Shown here one piece after another: positions 36,117 through 44,287 of a DNA stretch of 64,000 bases. Each line of letters begins with the position of its first letter. The stretch's first letter is position 1. Below the pieces are notes generated by a model that worked only from the letters and a program-made list of their open reading frames with translations, was not told the origin of the DNA and ran no database searches. This DNA comes from Rhodoferax lacus. GTDB taxonomy: Bacteria; Pseudomonadota; Gammaproteobacteria; Burkholderiales; Burkholderiaceae_C. Position numbers and translations under genes: made by a program. Location of the stretch: assembly GCF_003415675.1 (NCBI RefSeq), contig NZ_QFZK01000007.1, forward strand, positions 62,001-126,000, given 5' to 3'.

Positions 36117-37250
36117 ATGAGCATCACTTCCTTCAACTTCCCAACACCCATCCAGTTCGGCGCCGGTGCGCGCAAGCTCGTGGCCGCCCACCTGCTGGAG
36201 CAGGGCTGCAAGCGTCCGCTCATCGTGACCGACCGGGCGCTGGGCGCACTGCCCGTGATGGCCGAATTTCTGACCCATTTGCAAGGGCTGGACGTGGCCG
36301 TGTTCAGCGGCGTGTTTGGCAACCCCACCTGCAGCCAGGTGATGGACGGGGCCGCCGCCTACAAAGCGCACCACGCAGACTGCGTGATCGGCTTTGGGGG
36401 CGGCGCTGCACTCGATGTGGCCAAGATCGTGGGCCTGGCGGCGGTACACGCGGGCGACATTCTGGAATACGTGTGGGACCATCCCAACGTGCGCCCCATC
36501 GTCAACGCGTTGCCGTATTTCGTGGCCCTGCCCACCACGTCGGGCACCGGCTCGGAGGTGGGCCGCTCCAGCGTGGTCAGCGAGAACGACACGCATGTGA
36601 AGCGCACCGTGTTCAGCCCCAAGATTCTGGCCCGGCGCGTGTTTGCCGACCCGGAGCTGACCCTGGGCCTGCCGGCCTCGGTGACAGCCGCCACCGGCAT
36701 CGATGCGCTCACCCACAACATCGAGAGCTATCTGTCACCGGCCTACCACCCGCTGTGCGATGGCATTGCGTTGGAGGGCACACGCATTGCGGCCGCAGCC
36801 CTGCGCACCGCCGTGCTGGAGCCGCTCAACCTCAAGGCACGCGCTGACATGATGATGTCTTCCATGATGGGTGCCATTGCCTTCCAGAAAGACCTGGGCG
36901 CGGTGCACTCCTGCGCCCATGCGCTGGGGGCAGTCTGCGATATGCACCACGGCCTGGCCAATGCGCTGATGCTCGACACCGTGCTGGCCTGGAACTACGA
37001 GGCGGTGCCGCAAAAGTTTGACGAGCTGGCCCATGTGTGCGGACTCACCGGAGGGGGTGCCGCGCTGGTGCCGTGGATCAAACAACTCAAGGCCGACATC
37101 GGCATCACCGGCGGTCTGGCCGCGCGCGGCGTGAAGCCCGAACACCTGCCACGCCTGGTGGCCATCGCCACGGCCGACATCTGCCACCAGACCAACCCGC
37201 GCGCCTGCACGGCGGCCGACTTTGAGCGTCTGCTCACGGCGGCCATGTAA
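36117..37250 (+). CDS. Iron-containing alcohol dehydrogenase
   Basis: A 377-residue group III alcohol dehydrogenase. The NAD site shows GFGGGAALDVAKIVG, then ALPTTSGTGSEV; metal ligands are Asp and His in GIDALTHNIES and His in HSCAHALGAVCDMHHG. In this cluster it would oxidise the hydroxyl of a gamma-glutamylated amino alcohol to the aldehyde. It follows the ligase after 72 bp with an AT-rich leader. Confidence 0.93.
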   Translation: MSITSFNFPTPIQFGAGARKLVAAHLLEQGCKRPLIVTDRALGALPVMAEFLTHLQGLDVAVFSGVFGNPTCSQVMDGAAAYKAHHADCVIGFGGGAALDVAKIVGLAAVHAGDILEYVWDHPNVRPIVNALPYFVALPTTSGTGSEVGRSSVVSENDTHVKRTVFSPKILARRVFADPELTLGLPASVTAATGIDALTHNIESYLSPAYHPLCDGIALEGTRIAAAALRTAVLEPLNLKARADMMMSSMMGAIAFQKDLGAVHSCAHALGAVCDMHHGLANALMLDTVLAWNYEAVPQKFDELAHVCGLTGGGAALVPWIKQLKADIGITGGLAARGVKPEHLPRLVAIATADICHQTNPRACTAADFERLLTAAM

Positions 37251-37319
37251 TTTGCCCATCCAGGCTGCTGCTACATCGCCCGTTTATAAATATATATATA
37301 TTGCCAAGGACACTTTGCC

Positions 37320-38693
37320 ATGCCCACTCTTGCCATCCATAACCCCGCCACCGGCAAACTGCTGACCGAAGTGGAGGCGGATGACGCCGCATCGGTAGCC
37401 GCCAAGGCCGCGCGCGCCCGTGCGGCGCAGCCCGCGTGGGCCGCCGTGCCCCTGACCGAGCGCAAGGCATGCATCACGCGCTTTCGCGCATCCATCGTGG
37501 CCGAGCTGGACAGCCTGGCTGCCACCATGACCTCCGAGACCGGCAAGCCCATCAAGATGTCGCGCAACGAGCTCAATGGTCTGCTGGGCCGCATCGACTT
37601 TTTCCTGAAGGAAGTCGATGCGCAACTGGCCACCGAAACCGTCTATGACGAAGGCGGCATGACCGAGCAGATCGAGCACACGCCCCTGGGTGTGGTGGTG
37701 AACATCTCGGCCTGGAACTACCCCTGGTTTGTCGGCGGCAATGTCTATGTGCCCGCCCTGCTGACCGGCAACGCCGTGCTCTACAAGCCCTCCGAATTTG
37801 CCACGCTCACCGGTCTTGCCATGGCGCGCCTGCTGCATGCGGCAGGCATCCCCGAGGATGTATTCATTGCAGTGGTGGGTGGCGGCGATGTGGGCGTGGC
37901 CCTGCAGGCGCAAAAGATAGACGGCCTGTTCTTCACCGGCTCGTACGCCACCGGCGCAAGAATAGCGCAGGCGCTGGGCCCGCGCATGGTCAAGCTGCAG
38001 TTGGAACTGGGCGGCAAGGACCCCACCTATGTGTGCGAAGACGCCAATGTGCAGGTGGCGGCCGAGTCGCTGGCCGATGGCGCCATGTACAACACAGGAC
38101 AAAGCTGCTGCTCGGTGGAGCGTGTCTATGTGCACGAAGCAATATACGACGCCTTTGTGGACGCGTTTGTGGCCACCGTCAAAACCTTCCAGGTCGGTGA
38201 CCCGGCCTCTGAAGATACCTATATTGGTGCCATCACCCGTGCACCGCAGCTTGCCGTGCTCGATGCCCAGGTGGCCGACGCACAGGCCAAGGGCGCCCGG
38301 CTGCTGCTCGGTGGTGCGCGCCTTGCGGGCCCCGGCAACTTCTATGCGCCCACCGTGTTCTCCCATGTGAACCACAGCATGGAGCTGATGCGCGAAGAAA
38401 GTTTTGGCCCCATCATCGGCCTGCAAAAAGTCTCGGGCGATGCCGAGGCCGTGCAGCTGATGAACGACACCCGCTACGGCCTCACCGCCGGTGTCTTCAC
38501 GCCCGACGCACAGCGTGCCCGGGCCATCCTGTCCCAGGTGCAGGCCGGCACGGTGTACTGGAACTGCTGCGACCGCGTCAGCCCCCGCCTGCCCTGGAGC
38601 GGGCACGGCGACTCCGGCGTGGGCCTGACCCTCTCAACCTACGGCATTGCCACATTTACGCGGCCCCGGGCCTGGCATCTGCGCAGCGTGTGA
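37320..38693 (+). CDS. Aldehyde dehydrogenase
   Basis: A 457-residue NAD(P)-dependent aldehyde dehydrogenase, somewhat short for the family (usually 475-500). The catalytic Cys is in TGQSCCS near residue 262 and the general-base Glu in LELGGKDP near 231; SAWNYPWF is the substrate-tunnel motif. The expected product in this cluster is the gamma-glutamyl amino acid, for example gamma-glutamylglycine from ethanolamine. Its last 38 bp overlap the convergent EAL gene. The leader has a TATATATATATA-type run. Confidence 0.93.
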   Translation: MPTLAIHNPATGKLLTEVEADDAASVAAKAARARAAQPAWAAVPLTERKACITRFRASIVAELDSLAATMTSETGKPIKMSRNELNGLLGRIDFFLKEVDAQLATETVYDEGGMTEQIEHTPLGVVVNISAWNYPWFVGGNVYVPALLTGNAVLYKPSEFATLTGLAMARLLHAAGIPEDVFIAVVGGGDVGVALQAQKIDGLFFTGSYATGARIAQALGPRMVKLQLELGGKDPTYVCEDANVQVAAESLADGAMYNTGQSCCSVERVYVHEAIYDAFVDAFVATVKTFQVGDPASEDTYIGAITRAPQLAVLDAQVADAQAKGARLLLGGARLAGPGNFYAPTVFSHVNHSMELMREESFGPIIGLQKVSGDAEAVQLMNDTRYGLTAGVFTPDAQRARAILSQVQAGTVYWNCCDRVSPRLPWSGHGDSGVGLTLSTYGIATFTRPRAWHLRSV

Positions 38694-40047
38694 AATTGTC
38701 CTGCACATAGGCATTGAAGGCGTCTGCGGGCAGGGCCTGGCTGAACAGATAGCCCTGGAAGAACTCGCAGCCGCAGGCCACCAGAAAGGCGTGCTGCTCG
38801 GCGGACTCCACACCCTCGGCAATCACGCTGAGCCCCAGGCTGTGGCCCAGCGTCACCACGGTGCGGGCGATGGAGGCATCGTTGGCATCGGTGAGCACTT
38901 CGCGCACAAAAGACTGGTCAATCTTGAGCTGGTTGAGCGGCAGCCGCTTGAGGTGGTTGAGGGACGAATAGCCGGTGCCGAAATCGTCCAGCGAGAAGGT
39001 CACGCCACATGCGCGCAGGGCCGTCATTTTCTGGATGATGTCGGGCAGGTCTTCCACCAGCATGGACTCGGTGATCTCCAGCTCCAGCAGGTGCGCGGCA
39101 ATGCCGTGGCGGTCTATCAGCCCCAGCACCTGGGCCACAAAATCCTTCTGGCGAAACTGCAGCTGGCTGATGTTCACCGCCAGGCGCAGTTGCGCGCAAG
39201 CCGGTAGCATGGCCCAGGCCTGCAGCTGCACCGCAGCCTGCTGCAACACCCACAGCCCCATCGGCAGAATCAGGCCGGTCTGCTCGGCCGCTTCGATGAA
39301 TTTGCCCGGCAGCACCAGACCGCGCTGCGGGTGCTGCCAGCGTATCAGGGCCTCGGCGGCAATCACCCGGCCTTGGGAATCGAGCTGCGGCTGGTAGTGC
39401 AACACGAACTGCTGCTGGTCCAGTGCCTGCTGCAGTTCTTCCTCCAGCAGGGAGCGCACCGAGGCATCGTTTTGCATCACATGCAGCATGCCGTACAACA
39501 GGCCAAGCGCCGCTGTGACTTGCACCCAGCCGCCAGTGGCGCGCACGCTTTCGGGCAGGGCGTATTGCGGGTAGGGCGAGCCATAGCGCATGGACAGAAA
39601 CGCCATGGCCAGCAGACAGGCCAGTGCAATGCCATGGCGCAGCCAGGGGCCCGAGGCTCTGAAGATCATCAACGCGGCCACACTCAGGGGCAGCAGGTAG
39701 AGATGCGTGGTGCGCGGAGATTGCGGCGTGGACGCATCAAACAGCCAGGCGATCAGACAGATGACGGCAAACAGCGTGGTGAATATCAGCACAGCGGCCC
39801 ACTGCACCTGCTTGCGCCAGATGAGAACGGCGGACGCCAGCCCGGCGCAAATCATGCACAGATCGAGCGCCACCAGAGGCCAGTTGCCCAGGTAGCTGAA
39901 ATACAGGCCCCAGGCCAGGCCCATCATCCACATGCCCATGCTGCCCAGCATCAGTGCCCGGCGCGCACGCCTGCCCTGTACATGCACCAAGTCCGGGCCA
40001 TACCAAAGTTGGTACGCGCCTTGCATGAGGGTGGCGGGGGTGAGCAT
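38656..40047 (-). CDS. EAL-domain phosphodiesterase, membrane-anchored
   Basis: A 463-residue protein. Six hydrophobic segments fill residues 30-190. The C-terminal EAL domain has an intact EALIRW near 231, with VNISQLQF, ESMLVEDL, DDFGTGYSSL and KIDQSF, so c-di-GMP hydrolysis is predicted. There is no GGDEF domain. The gene sits between the aldehyde dehydrogenase and the permease of the amino-alcohol cluster, on the opposite strand, and overlaps the former by 38 bp. Whether it serves the cluster is unknown. Unlike the GGDEF-EAL gene it retains the Ala of the EAL motif. Confidence 0.93.
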   Translation of the reverse strand: MLTPATLMQGAYQLWYGPDLVHVQGRRARRALMLGSMGMWMMGLAWGLYFSYLGNWPLVALDLCMICAGLASAVLIWRKQVQWAAVLIFTTLFAVICLIAWLFDASTPQSPRTTHLYLLPLSVAALMIFRASGPWLRHGIALACLLAMAFLSMRYGSPYPQYALPESVRATGGWVQVTAALGLLYGMLHVMQNDASVRSLLEEELQQALDQQQFVLHYQPQLDSQGRVIAAEALIRWQHPQRGLVLPGKFIEAAEQTGLILPMGLWVLQQAAVQLQAWAMLPACAQLRLAVNISQLQFRQKDFVAQVLGLIDRHGIAAHLLELEITESMLVEDLPDIIQKMTALRACGVTFSLDDFGTGYSSLNHLKRLPLNQLKIDQSFVREVLTDANDASIARTVVTLGHSLGLSVIAEGVESAEQHAFLVACGCEFFQGYLFSQALPADAFNAYVQDNFTRCADARPGAA

Positions 40048-40080
40048 GTATTTTTCGGTGTGTCATGCGGATTGTAGGCA

Positions 40081-40123
40081 TGCCGATTCGGGATAGTCGC
40101 TTTGTTGCGGCACACCTAGGATG
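40081..40123 (+). promoter_or_regulatory. Shared promoter element, permease gene copy
   Basis: TGCCGATTCGGGATAGTC (40081-40098) and CCTAGGATG (40115-40123) are separated by 16 bp, matching the element upstream of the ligase gene at 15 of 18 and 8 of 9 positions. TAGGAT fits a -10 hexamer. The element ends 42 bp before the permease ATG. This ties the permease to the ligase operon despite the intervening EAL gene. Confidence 0.7.
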
Positions 40124-40165
40124 CAATGGGCTTGCGGCGTCATCAACACATAAACGGGGTAAACC

Positions 40166-41734
40166 ATGAAGACTGAACACATGACAGAGGACGAAAAAGT
40201 CCTGCACGGCATGGGCTATGCCCAGGAACTGCACCGACGCATGGGCGCGTTCCAGAACTTTGCCATTTCGTTCTCGATCATTTGTATCCTCTCGGGTGGC
40301 TTCGGCTCCTTCCCGATTGCCCTCTCCAGCGGCGGCGGCTTCTCGCTGACCATTGGCTGGCTGGTGGGGGGCGCCTTTGCCCTGATCGTGGCGGCCAGCC
40401 TGGGGCAGATTGCCTCGTCCTACCCCACCGCGGGTGGCCTCTACCACTGGTCTTCCATCCTGGGCGGACGCTTCTGGGGTTGGGCCACGGCCTATGTGAA
40501 CCTTCTGGGCCTGCTGTTTGTGGTGCCCGCCGTCAATGTGTTCCTGTACCTCATCAGCAAGGACCTGTTCTTTGGCGCCGTGCTGGGCTGGGATGTCAGC
40601 ACCTGGTCGCAGACCACGCAAATCGTCTCGGTGGCCGCCATTACTGCCGTGCAGGCCTTGCTGAACCACTTCGGCATCAAGATCACCACCATGCTGACCG
40701 ACTTTTCGGGTTACATGATTTTTGTTGTGACGGTGCTGCTGATCGGCATGTTTGTGATGGCCGCACCCAGCCTCGACGTGGGCCGTGCCTTTGCCTTTGT
40801 GAACAACACCGGCGCTGCCGGCGGCGGCGTGGCCCCCGAGTCCAGCCCGCTGATGGCATTTGTGATTGGCCTCTTGTACCCGCTGTTCACGATCACCGGC
40901 TTTGACGCGTCTGCCCATACTTCTGAGGAAACCAAGGATGCGCGCAACACCGTGCCCAGGGGCATGCTGCACGCCGTGCTGTGGTCCATCCTGTTTGGCT
41001 TTGCTCTGATCATCTCCATGATCCTGGCGATTCCGGACCTGAAGGCAGCAGCGGCCACCGGCTGGAATTCCTTCAACGAGCTGTTTATCGCGGCCATCCT
41101 GTCTAGCTTCCTGGGCAAGATCCTGTTGCTGGCGGTGATTCTGTCGAACTTCATCTGCGCGCTGGCCGCAGTGACGTCCACCTCGCGCATGATCTACGCC
41201 TTTGCACGCGATGACGGCCTGCCCTTCTCGGGCCTCTTGAAGTCGGTCAGCCCCAAGCACCGCACACCCGTGGCGGCCATCTGGGCCACGGCCATCCTGA
41301 CCAGCCTGCTCACAGCCATCACCACCCCGCTGGGAGCCTTTGCGGCCCTCTCCACCGGCAGCGCCATGTACCTGTACATCTCCTACGGCATGCCCATCAT
41401 GGCGGGCTTTTTTGCCGAAGGCAAAACCTGGACCACCTACGGCCCCTTCCGCCTGGGCGGCCTGTCCAAGCCCTTTGCCATCATCGTGGCCATTGGCACC
41501 GTGGTGACCATCATTGCCGGCCACGTGTTCGTGCCCTCCATCGAGGCCGACGCGGTGGCCAAGACCGGCTTTGTGCCGGGCCTGGGCTACTACACCATCG
41601 GCTTTTTGATCTTCCTGGGCGTGCTCTGGTTTGGCCTGGAAAACAAGCGCTTCAAGGGCCCACCGGTGGGCGACGAGATAGCCAAGCGCCAGGCCCTGAT
41701 TGCAGCGCAGGAGAAGGCGCTGGAAGCGGGCTAA
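40166..41734 (+). CDS. APC family permease (candidate amino-alcohol importer)
   Basis: A 522-residue transporter with 12 predicted helices. The start (HGMGYAQELHRRMGAFQNFA, then FSIICILSGG) matches the GABA/choline-permease branch of the amino acid-polyamine-organocation family. The promoter element shared with the ligase gene suggests it imports that pathway's substrate, ethanolamine or a close relative. Related permeases carry GABA, choline or amines, so the substrate is inferred. A terminator follows at 41755. Confidence 0.9.
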   Translation: MKTEHMTEDEKVLHGMGYAQELHRRMGAFQNFAISFSIICILSGGFGSFPIALSSGGGFSLTIGWLVGGAFALIVAASLGQIASSYPTAGGLYHWSSILGGRFWGWATAYVNLLGLLFVVPAVNVFLYLISKDLFFGAVLGWDVSTWSQTTQIVSVAAITAVQALLNHFGIKITTMLTDFSGYMIFVVTVLLIGMFVMAAPSLDVGRAFAFVNNTGAAGGGVAPESSPLMAFVIGLLYPLFTITGFDASAHTSEETKDARNTVPRGMLHAVLWSILFGFALIISMILAIPDLKAAAATGWNSFNELFIAAILSSFLGKILLLAVILSNFICALAAVTSTSRMIYAFARDDGLPFSGLLKSVSPKHRTPVAAIWATAILTSLLTAITTPLGAFAALSTGSAMYLYISYGMPIMAGFFAEGKTWTTYGPFRLGGLSKPFAIIVAIGTVVTIIAGHVFVPSIEADAVAKTGFVPGLGYYTIGFLIFLGVLWFGLENKRFKGPPVGDEIAKRQALIAAQEKALEAG

Positions 41735-41754
41735 AGCAGTCCTTTCCACCCCAT

Positions 41755-41783
41755 AAAAAAAGCGGCCCGTGGGCCGCTTTTTC
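41755..41783. terminator. Bidirectional Rho-independent terminator
   Basis: AGCGGCC and GGCCGCT form a GC-rich stem with a short loop, with an A-run before and a T-run after. It lies between the convergent permease (+) and deaminase (-) genes and can stop both. Confidence 0.9.
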
Positions 41784-41797
41784 TTTGTCTGGTTGGC

Positions 41798-42313
41798 TTA
41801 GCGGGGCGTGCTGGCAAAGCGCTGCAGAACGGCAATCGCCTCTGCCCCCATCACCGGGCCTTGCACCTCCACCGCCGGGCTTGCGCCCGCCAGCACGGAG
41901 CGGCTGTCCAGAGGCAGCAGCGGGCCGCCCAAGGCCTGGGCGATGTCCGCTGTGGATGCGGCGTACACCACGCGGCCAATGCCGGCCCAGAACATGGCGC
42001 CGCAGCACATGGCGCAGGGCTCGCCGCTGGCATATACGGTGGCGCCGCGCAGGCTGTCCGGCCCCAGGCTGCCGGCGGCCTGGCGCACCAGCACCAGTTC
42101 GGCGTGGCCGGTGCAGTCCTGCGTGCTGACCTGGTTGTTGCGGGCCACCAGCAGCACCTCGCCTGCGGGGCTTACCAGGGTGGCGCCAAAGGGCATGTCA
42201 CCGGCCTCCAGTGCGGCGGCCGAGGCGGCGATGGCCAGGGCCATGGGCGCTGTATCTGAAACAGCCGCAGCCGGATCGGACACGGCCGCTGTGGAGTTGG
42301 AAGCAGAGGGCAT
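41798..42313 (-). CDS. Nucleobase/nucleoside deaminase (CDA fold)
   Basis: A 171-residue zinc hydrolase of the cytidine deaminase fold. Metal ligands are His and Glu in TGHAELVLVR and the Cys pair in GEPCAMCCGAMF. The layout resembles guanine deaminase and tRNA adenosine deaminase; the extra Cys after the pair is unusual. The N-terminus is Ala/Ser-rich and of low complexity. It is the third gene of a minus-strand operon with the BMP binding protein and the flavin reductase, so a free base or nucleoside imported from outside is the likely substrate. Confidence 0.88.
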   Translation of the reverse strand: MPSASNSTAAVSDPAAAVSDTAPMALAIAASAAALEAGDMPFGATLVSPAGEVLLVARNNQVSTQDCTGHAELVLVRQAAGSLGPDSLRGATVYASGEPCAMCCGAMFWAGIGRVVYAASTADIAQALGGPLLPLDSRSVLAGASPAVEVQGPVMGAEAIAVLQRFASTPR

Positions 42314-42325
42314 GGCGGTGTTTCC

Positions 42326-42961
42326 TTAAATCGTATCGATGGCTGTGCTGCGCGATTCGCGGTCCAGCCCGTCAATGGCAAAGCGCTCGTTGGACTTCAC
42401 GTAGAAGCTGGCACCAAAGCGCCCCACCGGGTGGTACTGGCGCAGGTCCACCCGCCAGGCCACGGTGTCCACCAGGCCCGCGCGTGCGCTCAGCCACAGC
42501 ACCCGGCCTATGAACACATAGCGGCTGGGCGTCTCCAGGGTTTCGTGCAGCACGCACTCGAAGGCCACGGGGGCCTCCACAATGCGCGGAGGTGCGATGC
42601 AGTGCGAGGGCGTGGTGTGCAGGCCCACGCGCTCGATCTCGCTCACATCGGCGGGGAAGCTCTCGCCGCAGGCGTGCATCTTGTCGGCCATGTCCTCGTC
42701 GGTCATGTGCACCACAAACTGCTGGCTCGCCAGGATGTTGGCCGCGGTGTCCTTGAGGCGGCCGTCCTGCAGGCGGTTGATGCTGAGCATGACGATGGGC
42801 GGGTCTTCGCCCACCATGTTGAACATGGAAAAAGGCGCCGCATTGACCACCCCGTTGGCCCCCAGGGTAGTGACCAGGGCAATCGGTCGGGGCACGATCA
42901 GACTGGCCATCAGTTTGTAGCGCTGGTAGGCGCTGATCTCCCCAAAATCGATCTCGGTCAT
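42326..42961 (-). CDS. Flavin reductase family protein
   Basis: A 211-residue FMN-binding split-barrel protein. The opening part VPRPIALVTTLGANGVVNAA is the classical flavin reductase-like motif, followed by FSMFNMVGEDPPIVMLS and a Val/His-rich FMN shell. Proteins of this group reduce flavin for partner oxygenases or act as oxidoreductases themselves. No oxygenase gene is next to it here. It lies 12 bp before the deaminase and 13 bp after the BMP gene. Confidence 0.87.
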   Translation of the reverse strand: MTEIDFGEISAYQRYKLMASLIVPRPIALVTTLGANGVVNAAPFSMFNMVGEDPPIVMLSINRLQDGRLKDTAANILASQQFVVHMTDEDMADKMHACGESFPADVSEIERVGLHTTPSHCIAPPRIVEAPVAFECVLHETLETPSRYVFIGRVLWLSARAGLVDTVAWRVDLRQYHPVGRFGASFYVKSNERFAIDGLDRESRSTAIDTI

Positions 42962-42974
42962 GGCGCTGGTTTCC

Positions 42975-44060
42975 TCAGGGTTGTTTGCCGACGATGCCAG
43001 TGGCGTACCACTTCATCTGCCACAGCTCGTCTTCGGTGATGGTCTTGCCGGCTTCCACTCGGGTCTTGCCGTCCATGTCCACAATCGGGCCGCTGAAGGG
43101 GTGGAACTTTCCGGAGATGATCTCGGCCTTCTTCTGCTCGAACAGGGCCACCACCTTGGGCGGCACCTCGGCATTGGGCTTGACGACCTGGACGATGCCC
43201 TCCTTCATGCCCCACTTGGTGTCTTCCGATTTCCACTTGCCTTCCAGCATCTGTTTGACCTTGTACAGGTAGTACACGCCCCAGTTGGCGGTGTTGCCGG
43301 AGAGGTGGGCGCGCGGGCCGAAGCGCGACATGTCGGAGTCCTGGCCAAAGGCGTAGATGCCCCGGGCTTCGGCCAGCTGCACGATGGCAGTGGAGTCGGT
43401 GTTTTGGTAGAGCACGTCTGCGCCCTGGTTGATCAGGGTGAGCGCGGCTTCATGCTCCTTGCTCGGGTCGTACCAGGTGTTGACCCAGACCACCTTGGCA
43501 CTCACCTTGGGGTTGACGCTGCGCGCGCCCAGCACAAAGGCGTCCAGATTGCGTATGACTTCGGGAATCGGGAAGGGCGCCACATAGCCAATGGTGTTGG
43601 TCTTGGTCTTCAGGCCGGCAATCACACCCAGCAGGTAGGCGCCTTCGTAAAAGCGGGTCTGGTAGATGCCCACGTTGGGCGCTGTCTTGTAGCCCGAGCA
43701 GTGCTCGAACACCACCTTGGGGAAATCGGCGGCCACAGCAATCGTGGGGTTCATGAAGCCGAAGGAGGTGGTGAAGATCATGTTGCAGCCGGTGGCGATC
43801 AGGTCGCGGATCACGCGCTCGGCGTCGGCTGACTCGGGCACGTTTTCCACGAACACGGTTTCCACCTTGCTGCCGAACTCCTTTTCCACCATCTTGCGGC
43901 CCAGGTCGTGCTGGTAGGTCCAGCCCGAGTCCGACACCGGGCCAGGGTACACAAAGCCGATTTTCAGCTTCGGGGGCGTGGCCGCCAGGGCGGCATGGTT
44001 CAACAGGGTGTGGGCGCCTGCGGCCAGTCCGCTGGCAAGCAATAAACGACGGCGATTCAT
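42975..44060 (-). CDS. BMP family substrate-binding protein
   Basis: A 361-residue periplasmic protein. The ATG at 44060 has AAGGAG upstream and begins a Tat-like signal (MNRRRLLLASGLAAGAH, cleavage after ALA). The mature part (KIGFVYPGPVSDSGWTYQHD) is the BMP/PnrA family that binds nucleosides or purines. No permease or ATPase genes of that importer type are in the window. With the deaminase and the GntR regulator it points to uptake and use of a base or nucleoside. GTATAC-containing sites at 44104 and 44184 probably control it. Confidence 0.92.
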   Translation of the reverse strand: MNRRRLLLASGLAAGAHTLLNHAALAATPPKLKIGFVYPGPVSDSGWTYQHDLGRKMVEKEFGSKVETVFVENVPESADAERVIRDLIATGCNMIFTTSFGFMNPTIAVAADFPKVVFEHCSGYKTAPNVGIYQTRFYEGAYLLGVIAGLKTKTNTIGYVAPFPIPEVIRNLDAFVLGARSVNPKVSAKVVWVNTWYDPSKEHEAALTLINQGADVLYQNTDSTAIVQLAEARGIYAFGQDSDMSRFGPRAHLSGNTANWGVYYLYKVKQMLEGKWKSEDTKWGMKEGIVQVVKPNAEVPPKVVALFEQKKAEIISGKFHPFSGPIVDMDGKTRVEAGKTITEDELWQMKWYATGIVGKQP

Positions 44061-44103
44061 GGGGGACTCCTTCGGTAGTGGGGACCAGTCAAGCACTGGA
44101 ACT

Positions 44104-44192
44104 TTGTATACATGCACGGAACATGCCACGCGAAGAAGTTGCTGAATGCATTGAATTTATTGGATTTTTTGCAAAACTATTATCGTATACAA
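44104..44192. promoter_or_regulatory. Two GTATAC operator candidates for the GntR regulator
   Basis: TTGTATACA at 44104-44112 and CGTATACAA at 44184-44192 are near-palindromes sharing GTATAC, in opposite orientation, 80 bp apart. They flank an AT-rich region upstream of the BMP gene. FCD-type GntR proteins often bind TTGTATACAA-like sites, and the gene for one lies upstream at 44986. Binding is inferred. Confidence 0.55.
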
Positions 44193-44287
44193 AATGGCTT
44201 TGGCGCCTCCTTTTGGCGCGCCCACAAGTCTGGCGCTCCGCCGCAGTGCACAGCAGGCTAGCTTGCGGTGCCGGCGCTGTGGGGCCC

